Shown: in pieces, positions 15,295 to 24,945 of the stretch
Layout: each line of letters starts with the position of its first letter
How positions within the stretch are numbered: the first letter of the stretch is position 1
Assembly (NCBI RefSeq): GCF_014212135.1
Contig: NZ_JACJVQ010000026.1
Span: 1 to 35,197 of the forward strand
Length of the DNA stretch: 35,197 nt
Origin: Cohnella thailandensis
Lineage (GTDB): Bacteria; Bacillota; Bacilli; Paenibacillales; Paenibacillaceae
Reading direction: 5' to 3'
Made by a program: the position numbers and the translations under genes
Notes under the pieces: generated by a model
The model's database searches: none
Told to the model about the DNA's origin: nothing
What the model saw: only the letters and a program-made list of their open reading frames with translations

Positions 15295-16210
15295 CAAGCG
15301 ACAGTCGGGCTTTATCGGCTACGTCCTTCGGCACGTGAATCTGAGGCTGCATCGTTTCCAGCGCGCGAACGACCTTCTTGAGATTGTTTACCTTCATGTT
15401 CGGACAAACCAGGAACTTGGAGGCGAAGTGGAACGTCTTATCCGGGCTGTCGACCCGAAGCTGGTAGCCGGTTCCGTCCTCGGTGCCGACGATGAATTCC
15501 TTATGCTTCGATTCGCGGCAATACTTGAGGATGCCCGTCGTGCTTCCGACGAAATCCGCCATGGCGACGACCTCCGGGCGGCATTCCGGGTGAACGACGA
15601 ATTCGGCGTTCGGATACTTGGCCCGCATCTCGACGACGTCCTTCACCGTGAGCATGTCGTGCGTGTTGCAGTACCCTTCCCAGATGATCATTTTCTTGTT
15701 CGTCTGCTGCTGAACGTAATGGCCGAGGTTCTTGTCGGGGCACCAGATGATCTCGTCCGCGTCGACCGAATTGACGACCTTCACGGCATTGGCCGAGGTG
15801 CAGCAAATATCGGTTTCCGCCTTCACGTCCGCGGAGGAATTGATATAAGTGACGACCTTGGCGTTCGGATGCTTGGCCTTCATCTCCCGAAGTCCGATCG
15901 GGTTCACCATGTCCGCCATCGGACAGCCGGCGCGTTCGTCCGGAACGAGCACGATCTTGTTCGGCGCGAGAATCTTGGCGCTCTCTCCCATGAAGTGCAC
16001 TCCGCAGAAAACGATGACGTCCGCATCCGTCTCGGCCGCCTTCTGGGCGAGCAGGAACGAATCCCCGCGAAAATCGGCTACTTCCTGAATTTCGTCCCGT
16101 TGATAATAATGGGCGAGAATAATGGCATTCCGTTCCTTCTTGAGCTGCAGAAGCCGTTCCTTTAGCTCGCGATTCTGCTCCGCCTTCCGTTCCAAAGCCA
16201 AAGCTTCCAT
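15272..16210 (-). CDS. nadA: Quinolinate synthase
   Basis: 4Fe-4S enzyme condensing iminoaspartate with dihydroxyacetone phosphate to quinolinate. 312 aa. Cys96 (AGCPMAD), Cys181 (WEGYCNTH) and Cys269 (FLVCPNMK) have the spacing expected for the three cluster ligands. HYYQ near residue 34, CGVHFMGE and HPECRPE are further conserved sites. The ATG at 16210 follows AGAGGGG by about 9 bases. First gene of nadABC-coaX-hslO-yacD, behind two tandem promoters. Confidence 0.96.
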   Translation of the reverse strand: MEALALERKAEQNRELKERLLQLKKERNAIILAHYYQRDEIQEVADFRGDSFLLAQKAAETDADVIVFCGVHFMGESAKILAPNKIVLVPDERAGCPMADMVNPIGLREMKAKHPNAKVVTYINSSADVKAETDICCTSANAVKVVNSVDADEIIWCPDKNLGHYVQQQTNKKMIIWEGYCNTHDMLTVKDVVEMRAKYPNAEFVVHPECRPEVVAMADFVGSTTGILKYCRESKHKEFIVGTEDGTGYQLRVDSPDKTFHFASKFLVCPNMKVNNLKKVVRALETMQPQIHVPKDVADKARLSLERMLLVK

Positions 16211-16264
16211 TTGTGTTTAACCCCTCTCCCAAGGCCTGGTGGCTGTCTCTTGGCGCTGATCCCT

Positions 16265-16292
16265 AATATAATAACGCTGCAACTTGCGTCAA
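16265..16292 (-). promoter_or_regulatory. Proximal promoter of nadA
   Basis: On the minus strand: -35 TTGACG (16287-16292), 16-base spacer, -10 TATATT (16265-16270). It starts about 50 bases before the nadA ATG. Confidence 0.6.
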
Positions 16293-16293
16293 C

Positions 16294-16313
16294 TTTGTGA
16301 ATATATGCACAAA
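16294..16313. promoter_or_regulatory. Palindromic operator candidate upstream of nadA
   Basis: TTTGTG (16294-16299) and CACAAA (16308-16313) form a perfect inverted repeat with an 8-base spacer. It abuts the -35 of the proximal nadA promoter and lies downstream of the distal one. The position suits a repressor of NAD synthesis (the known Bacillota regulators are NiaR/YrxA and NrtR). I cannot assign the site to either from memory of the motifs. Confidence 0.4.
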
Positions 16314-16355
16314 TAATGATCCAAAATGAGCGTCTAACAGCGTTGTTTATCACTA

Positions 16356-16384
16356 AATTTACACTTGCGGCGGTGCGGTGTCAA
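16356..16384 (-). promoter_or_regulatory. Distal promoter of nadA
   Basis: On the minus strand: -35 TTGACA (16379-16384), 17-base spacer, -10 TAAATT (16356-16361). It would give a leader of about 140 bases including the palindrome and the proximal promoter. Confidence 0.6.
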
Positions 16385-16458
16385 TTGATCTTGTCCAATT
16401 TGTGCGGCAAAAAAATACGGGGGAGATCCCATCATTTTATTAGCGGATAAAGAGCAAC

Positions 16459-16495
16459 AAAAAATCTCCAGTTCCGCTAAGCAGGAACTGGAGAT
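16459..16495 (-). terminator. Terminator after ftsH
   Basis: A perfect 12-base stem ATCTCCAGTTCC/GGAACTGGAGAT with an 8-base loop (16464-16495) is followed on the minus strand by TTTTTTG. It isolates ftsH from nadA. Confidence 0.92.
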
Positions 16496-16516
16496 CTTGT
16501 AGAAAACAATCCCTTA

Positions 16517-18517
<2,001 letters not shown>

Positions 18518-18546
18518 CCCTGACCTCCTCTCGACACGCTTACATC

Positions 18547-18576
18547 ATTTTACCATAGCCTGTCTTGGCATCACAA
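18547..18576 (-). promoter_or_regulatory. Sigma-A promoter of ftsH
   Basis: On the minus strand: -35 TTGTGA (18571-18576), 18-base spacer, -10 TAAAAT (18547-18552) preceded by TGG (extended -10). It lies about 30 bases before the ATG. No terminator is visible between hpt and this promoter, so read-through from hpt is possible. Confidence 0.65.
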
Positions 18577-18616
18577 TAGAAGTACCCGTCGTTCAGAAAC
18601 CTGTAACTAGATTAAT

Positions 18617-19156
18617 CTAATTCGAATAGATCTCCGGCTTAAGGATGCCGACGAACGGCAGGTTGCGGTAATTCTCCGCGTAATCCAGCCCGTAGCCGAC
18701 CACGAAAGCGTCCGGAATCGTGAAGCCGGTGTAGTCCGCGTTCAGATCCACCGTCCGGCGGCCCGGCTTGTCGAAGAGGGCGACGACATGCACGGACTTC
18801 GCGTTGCGGCGTTCGAGAACGTCGATAATGTAGCTAAGCGTAAGGCCGCTGTCGATGATGTCCTCGACGATGATGACGTCGCGCCCTTCGACCGAGGTGT
18901 CCAGATCCTTTACGATCCGGACCTCTCCGGACGAACGGGTGGAATTGCCGTAGCTGGACACCGCCATGAAGTCCAGGGCGATCGGCACGGAGATGTTCTT
19001 AGCCAAGTCCGCCATAAAAATAAAGGCGCCTTTCAGCACGCAAATAACAAGGGGGTTGCGCCCTTGATAGTCGCGACTGATGGCGGCACCCAATTCTTTC
19101 ACTTTCGTTTGAATCGTTTCTTCCGAGTAGAGTACTTCTTGAATGTCATTCAGCAA
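18617..19156 (-). CDS. hpt: Hypoxanthine phosphoribosyltransferase
   Basis: Purine salvage enzyme converting hypoxanthine (and usually guanine) with PRPP to the nucleotide; 179 aa. The PRPP-binding motif is VIIVEDIIDSGLTLSY (about residues 94-109), preceded by the flexible loop around SSYGNSTRSSG. The C-terminal nucleobase site reads VVGYGLDYAENYRNLP. The start codon is TTG (19154-19156), supported by GGGAGG 8 bases upstream and by the absence of a suitable ATG. Order tilS-hpt-ftsH is as in B. subtilis, where Hpt also binds TilS and influences ftsH. Confidence 0.96.
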   Translation of the reverse strand: MLNDIQEVLYSEETIQTKVKELGAAISRDYQGRNPLVICVLKGAFIFMADLAKNISVPIALDFMAVSSYGNSTRSSGEVRIVKDLDTSVEGRDVIIVEDIIDSGLTLSYIIDVLERRNAKSVHVVALFDKPGRRTVDLNADYTGFTIPDAFVVGYGLDYAENYRNLPFVGILKPEIYSN

Positions 19157-19235
19157 TGCGAGGACCTCCCGATCCGATTAATACACGGTATGATAACTGT
19201 ACTTCGTTCATGTCGCCGGATTGGCGATTGTTGCC

Positions 19236-20645
19236 TTAAGTCTCCGTCTCGACGGCGACGCGCATCAGCTTCGTTTGCTTCGTCCTCTCCGGAAGAGCGT
19301 GCCTGGATCTCCTCAATCCGGGAATCCACAGAACGGTTCCCCGGGCGTCGACAAGGAGAGGCACGGAATCCCTAAGGGACTTCGGAACCTTAGCGTCAAC
19401 GAACATATCTTGCACTTTTTTGGAGCCGTTTAATCCGATGGGTTCGAATCGGTCGCCCGTTCTCCGATTGCGAACGGTCAAGGGAAGCTTAAGCCGCGAT
19501 TCGTCGAAAAAAGCCTCCGTTCGGTACTCCGACGGATTGTCGCAGGCCGCGAACGTTCGCTCGAACCGAAGGACGGCCCGCGCTTCGGGAATCCGGAGAA
19601 CCGGATCCGACTCGTTCACCTTATATTCGAAGCTTCCGGTTGCCTGCGGCCGAGGTCCTATGTAGACCCGCTCGTATTCGCGTACGAGAACCCAGCCGTT
19701 CCCGATATCGAGACTGCCCGTGGTCCGCTGCTCCGAGGACACCGCGGCCGCGGCCTCGGTCACCCCATCGTAATCGAGGATCTGAGCCTGCGGCGTGACG
19801 TAGTTTAATATTAGTTTAATCAATCTGCGTTGTAAAGCAACGTGGAGGCCGCAGAACCGCCTCCGGTCAACCGTCCAGCCCTCCCCTGCGCGAGTGACCG
19901 ACTCCGCGAAAGCCCTGCGGGCTTCCTGTTCCATATAATCGTTATCGACGGCTGCGGTCTCGGCCAACCTGCGGAGAGCCCCTTTGATTCTCGGGTTGTA
20001 CCGCTCGAGAAACGGCAGCACGTCTAGGCGTACGGCATTGCGGAAATACTTCCTCTTCGAATTGCTGCTGTCCGTCGCATAGGGAATTCCATTGCGGGAC
20101 GCGTAATCAAGAAGTTCACATTTGGGTATACGCAAGAGCGGGCGAATCAGTTCCAATTCCTTTTCGCTGCGCGTACCGGCAATTCCTGCCAGCCCTTCGA
20201 TTCCCGTCCCCCGAACGATTCGCATCAGGACGGTTTCGGCTTGGTCGTCGGCATGATGCCCGAGCGCGATATAGGAAGCGCCGTGACGCCGGGCCGTCTC
20301 GATCAGATATTCGTACCGCCGCTCCCGGGACGCTTCCTGCGGATTCATCCCCGACTCTTCGATGTAAGCCGGCATATCGATGGCGGCCGATTCGAAGCGA
20401 ATGCCCCATTCCCTCGCGACCCCGCGAACCAGCGCCTCCTCCGCGTCCGATTCTTCTCCGCGGAATTTATGATTCACATGGGCGGCAATAAGAGAGAAGC
20501 CGTCCCCGTCCGAGAGCGACTTCAACAGGTGGAGCAGAGCCATGGAGTCCGGGCCGCCCGACACGGCGGCGACGACGGCCGTTCCCGGGCTCCGCCACTT
20601 CTCTCCCCGGGTCCAGGACTCGAACCGGAGCAGAAGCTCGTCCAT
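19236..20645 (-). CDS. tilS: tRNA(Ile)-lysidine synthetase
   Basis: Modifies the wobble cytidine of the CAU-anticodon tRNA-Ile to lysidine; essential in most bacteria. 469 aa. The PP-loop ATP motif is SGGPDS (residues 29-34), followed by AAHVNHKFRGEESDAEE and ALGHHADDQAETVLMRI. The C-terminal part holds the substrate-binding domains, ending in DRFEPIGLNGSKKVQDMFVDAKVP. The frame is open far upstream (to 20981). The ATG at 20643-20645 is chosen because AAAGGAG lies about 11 bases before it and the sequence beyond belongs to yabT. Confidence 0.95.
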   Translation of the reverse strand: MDELLLRFESWTRGEKWRSPGTAVVAAVSGGPDSMALLHLLKSLSDGDGFSLIAAHVNHKFRGEESDAEEALVRGVAREWGIRFESAAIDMPAYIEESGMNPQEASRERRYEYLIETARRHGASYIALGHHADDQAETVLMRIVRGTGIEGLAGIAGTRSEKELELIRPLLRIPKCELLDYASRNGIPYATDSSNSKRKYFRNAVRLDVLPFLERYNPRIKGALRRLAETAAVDNDYMEQEARRAFAESVTRAGEGWTVDRRRFCGLHVALQRRLIKLILNYVTPQAQILDYDGVTEAAAAVSSEQRTTGSLDIGNGWVLVREYERVYIGPRPQATGSFEYKVNESDPVLRIPEARAVLRFERTFAACDNPSEYRTEAFFDESRLKLPLTVRNRRTGDRFEPIGLNGSKKVQDMFVDAKVPKSLRDSVPLLVDARGTVLWIPGLRRSRHALPERTKQTKLMRVAVETET

Positions 20646-20662
20646 TGCGCATCGTACTCCTT

Positions 20663-21592
20663 TCAACTGAACAACCATATCGCCATCAAGGAGATGCACA
20701 GAAGGAGGGACAGCGCGAATACTCCGGCCATCCACCCGGGCACCCTCGGCGCGGACGGGCTCTTGGCCCCGCTCGCCGCGTGAACCGCTTCGCGCCAGCT
20801 CTCCGCCGCCTCTTGCGTCGATTCGAATCGGCCGTGCAAGGCTCTCTCGAACCAGCCCGACAAGGGCTTCAGGCTCGGATGGGACTTCACCAGCCCGAGC
20901 AGCTCGCCCGGATCCCGGTTCTGGGGAAGCAGCGTACGGGTCAGATACAGGAGCCGCTTCTCGTCGAGCGCGTGAATCCATAGAACCGCCGTGCTGAACC
21001 AGTCGTAGGCGGGATCGGCCGTCCGGCTGCCCGCTGACCAGTAGCCCCGATCGTAGATCTCGGTGAACTGGCGAATGCCCCGCCCGCTCGCGGTCATGCC
21101 GCCGTAATCGACAAGGGCGATGCGCCCGTAATCGCTGACGAGGATGTTGTCGTTCTTAATGTCGCCGAAGACCCATCCCGCCTCATGGAGCTCGGATAAA
21201 CGCCTCAATAACCGGTAGCCGATGACCCCGAACCACTCCGTCCCGTGCTTGCGCAGATAGGTGCGAACCGCGGTGCCCGGCACGTACTGCATGACATAGA
21301 AAGGAACCTGATTGCCGCTTAGCATCGCGTCGTCCACGTCGAGCAGGAAAGGCTGTTTCTTCTCCCGGTGGTCAAGGGACGCGAGGATGTTCGCTTCCGC
21401 CTGCAGGTCGGAGACGTCCTTGCCCAGCTTTATCGCGCAGGCAGCGCGTCCGTACGTAGCCAGATAAACCTGACCGTTCGCTCCGACGCCTAGCAACCTC
21501 TCCAACTTATATTTTCTTCCGTTCCACTTGCCGGTCAGAATCGTGCCCGGTGACAGCTGCTTCTCAGACGACGTAGCCACTCCGCATCCCAT
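20663..21592 (-). CDS. yabT: Sporulation-associated Hanks-type Ser/Thr kinase YabT
   Basis: 309 aa kinase with a single C-terminal membrane segment (about residues 286-308), as in B. subtilis YabT, a DNA-activated kinase of the forespore. The Gly-rich loop is GVGANGQVYLA. Lys55 is in ACAIKLG. The catalytic loop is VFGDIKNDN (Asp144), so the usual HRD Arg is missing. The metal motif is DYG (Asp162) instead of DFG. Both variations occur in the YabT group as far as I recall. The activation region ends in YDRGYWSAGSRTADPAYD. It overlaps yabS by 29 bases. The start is uncertain: the ATG at 21592 has no good ribosome-binding site and a GTG at 21580 is an alternative. Confidence 0.88.
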   Translation of the reverse strand: MGCGVATSSEKQLSPGTILTGKWNGRKYKLERLLGVGANGQVYLATYGRAACAIKLGKDVSDLQAEANILASLDHREKKQPFLLDVDDAMLSGNQVPFYVMQYVPGTAVRTYLRKHGTEWFGVIGYRLLRRLSELHEAGWVFGDIKNDNILVSDYGRIALVDYGGMTASGRGIRQFTEIYDRGYWSAGSRTADPAYDWFSTAVLWIHALDEKRLLYLTRTLLPQNRDPGELLGLVKSHPSLKPLSGWFERALHGRFESTQEAAESWREAVHAASGAKSPSAPRVPGWMAGVFALSLLLCISLMAIWLFS

Positions 21593-22313
21593 CCGTATCG
21601 TCTTGCTTCAATAAAGAAGCAGGATGTACATCTTCTGTCATGATCTTACCATAACTTTCGCGGAAATACTCGATCGCGCGCAGAAGCGCCGGCCCCGTCG
21701 GGGTCGTGCCCCGCATGCGCAGCTTCCCGAACAGCGAGCCGAACCGCTCGGTGGAAGACGTCCATGGCGTATCCAGCACGCAAGGCTCCTGCTCTCCCGG
21801 GAAGTGAAACACGGCCGCCATGCTTTCGCCGGTACGGGCCTGCAGGCTAAGCGATAAATCCCGAATCGCTTCTTCCACGGCGAGCAGCTTCGGCTTCATG
21901 CTGGCGCTCGCATCGATTACTAGAGCGACGCGCAGCGGCGTCGTCTCTCCCATGTCTTCCATGACCCGTACCACTTCGGCGCGCTTAGGCGGCGGCAAAG
22001 CTTCCACGGAGGAAACCCCGAACACTTGCCGAAGCTCTTGGTTGACGGCCTGGCGGATCGTTCCGACGACCGTCTGCCGGGTCATCATCTGCACGGTCTG
22101 GGACAGCTGCTTCGTGGAGACGATCCGGCTCATCCCGCCCCCGGCTCTCGCAATCTCGGCAATCTCCGAGGCGCCGTATTCGCCGATGCTTCCGTCGTCG
22201 ATCACTCCCGCCACGTTCACGATAATTCCTTCCTCGTACGCCTGGGCCGCCGCCACGACGGGACTTACGCCGACATTGGATCCGCCGTCCGTAATGAGCA
22301 GAATCTGATTCAT
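21564..22313 (-). CDS. yabS: VWA-domain protein YabS
   Basis: 249 aa, von Willebrand factor A-like protein. The N-terminus begins directly with a strand and loop, QILLITDGGSNVG. A MIDAS-type metal motif DASAS appears in ALVIDASASMKP (about residue 140), with the distal TPTGPAL Thr loop in RGTTPTGPALLRAI. The start at 22313 is preferred over the ATG at 22340 because GAGGTG lies about 10 bases before it. B. subtilis yabS precedes yabT in the same way and is transcribed in the forespore; its biochemical function is unknown. The accessory gene block directly precedes it. Confidence 0.88.
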   Translation of the reverse strand: MNQILLITDGGSNVGVSPVVAAAQAYEEGIIVNVAGVIDDGSIGEYGASEIAEIARAGGGMSRIVSTKQLSQTVQMMTRQTVVGTIRQAVNQELRQVFGVSSVEALPPPKRAEVVRVMEDMGETTPLRVALVIDASASMKPKLLAVEEAIRDLSLSLQARTGESMAAVFHFPGEQEPCVLDTPWTSSTERFGSLFGKLRMRGTTPTGPALLRAIEYFRESYGKIMTEDVHPASLLKQDDTDGMRSGYVV

Positions 22314-22351
22314 GAGCAGATTGCACCTCTTTCTCTTCATCTCTATTAAAT

Positions 22352-22380
22352 CATTGTCGCCAAGGGATGAGAGAATTAAC
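22352..22380 (-). promoter_or_regulatory. Candidate sigma-F-type promoter of yabS-yabT
   Basis: On the minus strand GGCGACAATG (22352-22361) fits the sigma-F -10 pattern GGnnAnAnT. Fourteen bases upstream lies GTTAA (22376-22380), only a partial match to the sigma-F -35. The call leans on the known forespore expression of yabS/yabT homologues. Confidence 0.38.
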
Positions 22381-22405
22381 CGCCCGGGCCGATTTTCCTC
22401 CGCTT

Positions 22406-22432
22406 TGTCACAAACCCGGACCGTACGTTGTC
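22406..22432 (+). promoter_or_regulatory. ECF41-type promoter
   Basis: TGTCACA (22406-22412), 16 bases, TGTC (22429-22432). The published ECF41 target promoter, as I remember it, is TGTCACA-N16-CGTC, so only one base differs. It lies about 48 bases before the ATG of the carboxymuconolactone decarboxylase-like gene, which is followed by an ECF41 sigma factor gene. That is exactly the arrangement expected for this group. Confidence 0.75.
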
Positions 22433-22479
22433 TTCTTATAGGAAGTCAAAAAACCCATCCCTAGCAGGAGGTATTCGAC

Positions 22480-22923
22480 ATGAAGGCAAGAATCAATCAT
22501 ATGACGGCAAATCCGGGCGCTTATAAAGCGCTGATGGCGTTGGAGAATTTCGCGCAAGGCCGGGGAATCGAGCAGGAGCTCTACGAATTGATCAAGATTC
22601 GCGCGTCCCAGATCAACGGCTGCTCCTTCTGTCTCGACATGCACGTCAAAGACATGATGAAAATATCGAACAATCTCGAGAGGACGACGCTCGTCTCCGT
22701 ATGGCGGGAAGCTCCTTGCTACACCGACGCCGAGAAAGCCGCGCTGGCGCTGACCGAAGCGGTCACGAAGCTGAGCGAAGACGGCGTTCCGCAAGAGGTT
22801 TACGACAAGGCTAGGGAATATTTCGACGAAGCGGAGTTCGTCGATCTGATCATGGCGATCAACGCCATCAATTGCTGGAACCGGATTGCCGTGTCGACGG
22901 GCATGTATCCGGGCTGCTTCTAA
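22480..22923 (+). CDS. Carboxymuconolactone decarboxylase/AhpD-like protein
   Basis: 147 aa, CMD family. The thiol motif GCSFCLDMH gives Cys48-x-x-Cys51 and His55, the arrangement of AhpD-type peroxidatic/thiol proteins, so alkylhydroperoxidase or general disulfide chemistry is more likely than true decarboxylation. The ATG follows AGGAGG by 8 bases. It lies 41 bases before an ECF41 sigma factor gene and behind an ECF41-type promoter. In this sigma group the partner is a COE protein (carboxymuconolactone decarboxylase, oxidoreductase or epimerase). Its substrate is unknown. Confidence 0.9.
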   Translation: MKARINHMTANPGAYKALMALENFAQGRGIEQELYELIKIRASQINGCSFCLDMHVKDMMKISNNLERTTLVSVWREAPCYTDAEKAALALTEAVTKLSEDGVPQEVYDKAREYFDEAEFVDLIMAINAINCWNRIAVSTGMYPGCF

Positions 22924-22964
22924 TTGGGAAAATAGCAGGAAACCAAGAAGGGACGGATGCGTTT

Positions 22965-23942
22965 ATGGACGGGCAGGAAAATCGGGAGCAACAGGTGGAA
23001 CGGTGGTACCGTACGTGGAGGCCCTATCTGTTCTCGATCGCCTATCGGATGCTCGGTTCCGCGACCGACGCGGAGGACGCGATCCAGGACGTGTTCGTCT
23101 CGCTTCAGAGAATCGAGAGGGACGAAGCGGAAGAAATCCGCAACGAGAAAGCCTACCTGGCGAAGCTTATCGTCAATCGCTGCTTGAACCACCTCAAGTC
23201 GGCGGGAAGAAGGAAGGAAGACTACGTGGGAGAGTGGCTGCCGATTCCGATCGTCGACCGCTCGGAGCCGTTGCCCGAAGACGCCGCGGAGCGCAAGGAG
23301 GACATCTCTTATGCGCTCCTTGTGCTGTTGGAAAGGCTGAATCCGCTCGAGAGGGCGGCGTTCGTCCTGCGGGAAACGATGGACTGCGATTACGCGGAGA
23401 TCGCCTTGCTGCTGGACAAAAGCGAAACGAATTGCCGCCAACTGGTCAGCCGGGCGAAGCGCAAGCTGGAGACGGATCGCAAGGGAGAGAGGAGCAGCGG
23501 GCCGCCGGCCGCCTGGGCTTCGGGATCGGAGCACCCCAAGGAGCTCGAGCTCGTCCGGCGCTTCGTCTCCGCTTTCTCCCGGGGGCAGATCGAGGAATTG
23601 GCGTCCTTGCTCACGGAAGACGCGATTCTGCTTATGGACGGAGGCGGCCGCGTTCACGCCGCGATCAATCCGATCTACGGCAGGGAGCGCTCGCTGGCCT
23701 TGCTCAAGGCCATGTACTCGAATTCGCTTGCGGGGGCCCGCTTCGAGTATGTCGAGACGAAGGAAGCCGGTCCCTCCATCGCCGCCTGGCGGGAAGACCG
23801 GCTCATCGCGCTCCTTATGTTCGACTGGGGTCCGGACAGAGTTGGCGGAGAATCGCTTCGCCGTCTCTTTACGATCTATAACCCCGATAAGCTTAAATTG
23901 CTCGGGTTGGCGCCGCCGGCCGAAGCCGGCGCTCAATCGTAG
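22965..23942 (+). CDS. ECF41-group RNA polymerase sigma factor with C-terminal regulatory extension (SigJ-like)
   Basis: 325 aa. Sigma-2 covers about residues 10-80 (YRMLGSATDAEDAIQDVFV), sigma-4 about 115-170 (LNPLERAAFVLRE...SETNCRQLVSRAKRKL). A SnoaL/NTF2-like extension fills about 190-315. All three ECF41 signatures are present: WLPIP in the linker (91-95, usually WLPEP), DGGGR (225-229) and NPDKL (306-310). In this group the extension acts as a built-in regulator in place of a separate anti-sigma factor. The start at 22965 is supported by AAGGGACGG upstream; the frame is open back to 22872 inside the CMD gene. Its 3' end overlaps the convergent dehydrogenase gene by 10 bases. Confidence 0.92.
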   Translation: MDGQENREQQVERWYRTWRPYLFSIAYRMLGSATDAEDAIQDVFVSLQRIERDEAEEIRNEKAYLAKLIVNRCLNHLKSAGRRKEDYVGEWLPIPIVDRSEPLPEDAAERKEDISYALLVLLERLNPLERAAFVLRETMDCDYAEIALLLDKSETNCRQLVSRAKRKLETDRKGERSSGPPAAWASGSEHPKELELVRRFVSAFSRGQIEELASLLTEDAILLMDGGGRVHAAINPIYGRERSLALLKAMYSNSLAGARFEYVETKEAGPSIAAWREDRLIALLMFDWGPDRVGGESLRRLFTIYNPDKLKLLGLAPPAEAGAQS

Positions 23943-24814
23943 AAGCCTTTCTCCTTCGCGTATCTACCCCAATGAGGCCGCCTTCCGTCGATGTCGGAGA
24001 ATCCGTACTCCTCGGACAAATCCCAGGAGGTCAGGGCCTTCCCCGACTTCGACGCCACGGCGGGATCCGCGGCCAGCTCCGCGATAGCCCGCCCGACGAA
24101 ATAAGGAGTTTCCGACATGATGAAGTTCGGATCGACCCGGACGCCGTCTTCCCAATTCTCCTCGCTCACGCCGAAGTGGTCCAGCATCGCTTCCGACCGC
24201 AGAAAGCCCGGCGTAACGGCTACCGCCGACACGCCCGTTCCCGCGAGATCGGCCGCCATAGCCTCGGCTAGATGAATCGCCGATATTTTCGCCAGACTGT
24301 AATAGAGGTTGCCGCGGTACCGGTAATCCCAGCCGTCCGTTACTTCCACGATAAGCCCGCTTCCTCTTGCGATGAGCAAAGGGGCGGCATGCCAGCTGTT
24401 GATCATGTGCGTCATGACGGCACGCTTCTGAATGAGCAGGCCGTTGCCCAGGTCGTGCTCCCAGAACTTCTTGTTCCAGTCCGAGAGGGGATCGCCGCCC
24501 CAGATATCGTTGACCAACAGGTCCAGACGGCCTGCCTGCTCCGCGGCCACGCGCTCGAACAGCTTTACGACCTGCGCCTCCTCGGTGTGATCGACCCGGA
24601 CCGCGATTCCCGTTCCTCCCTTGGCCGTCACTCTCTCCGCCGTCTCCTCGATCGTCTCGCTCCTCCCTATATCCGACAGACCCTCGCGCGAGCTTCTTCC
24701 CGTGCAGTAGACGATCGCCCCCGCTTCGCCCAGCGTCTCGGCTATCGCTCTCCCCGCTCCGCGGGTAGCTCCGGCCACGACCGCCACTTTGCCTTCCAAT
24801 GCCTTCGGCTTCAT
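23933..24814 (-). CDS. Short-chain dehydrogenase/reductase
   Basis: 293 aa SDR. The cofactor motif is GATRGAGRA (residues 15-23). The usual NNAG is replaced by NDIWGGD. The catalytic pair is Tyr172-x-x-x-Lys176 (YYSLAK), with TDGWDYRYRG before it where the catalytic Ser/Thr normally lies. It resembles the DHRS1-like subgroup. A TTG would extend the frame to 24835, but the ATG at 24812-24814 has GGAGGAG in front. It is divergent from the WYL regulator and convergent with the sigma factor. It may be a second oxidoreductase target of either regulator, though no TGTCACA box is seen upstream. Substrate unknown. Confidence 0.9.
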   Translation of the reverse strand: MKPKALEGKVAVVAGATRGAGRAIAETLGEAGAIVYCTGRSSREGLSDIGRSETIEETAERVTAKGGTGIAVRVDHTEEAQVVKLFERVAAEQAGRLDLLVNDIWGGDPLSDWNKKFWEHDLGNGLLIQKRAVMTHMINSWHAAPLLIARGSGLIVEVTDGWDYRYRGNLYYSLAKISAIHLAEAMAADLAGTGVSAVAVTPGFLRSEAMLDHFGVSEENWEDGVRVDPNFIMSETPYFVGRAIAELAADPAVASKSGKALTSWDLSEEYGFSDIDGRRPHWGRYAKEKGFYD

Positions 24815-24893
24815 GCTTCCATCTCCTCCATTCAATTAATTCTGCTTAATCATACCCGCCCGAATACGACATCCGCTGTCCTATTTAAAGTGC

Positions 24894-24899
24894 TACAAT
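24894..24899 (+). promoter_or_regulatory. Possible -10 element of the WYL regulator gene
   Basis: TACAAT lies about 47 bases before the chosen ATG. No convincing -35 exists at 16-18 bases (nearest ATCCGC), so an activator or a different sigma factor may be needed, or the call may be wrong. Confidence 0.3.
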
Positions 24900-24945
24900 G
24901 AGAAAAAAACGAAGACGATTGAAGCCGAAACGAGGAGGAATGCGG

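Noticed and set aside
16294..16313. Naming the nadA palindrome a NiaR box
   Set aside because: I cannot reproduce the NiaR consensus with certainty, so only the palindrome is reported.
24836..24945. A second ECF41 promoter before the SDR gene
   Set aside because: TGTCACA does not occur on either strand of this intergenic stretch.
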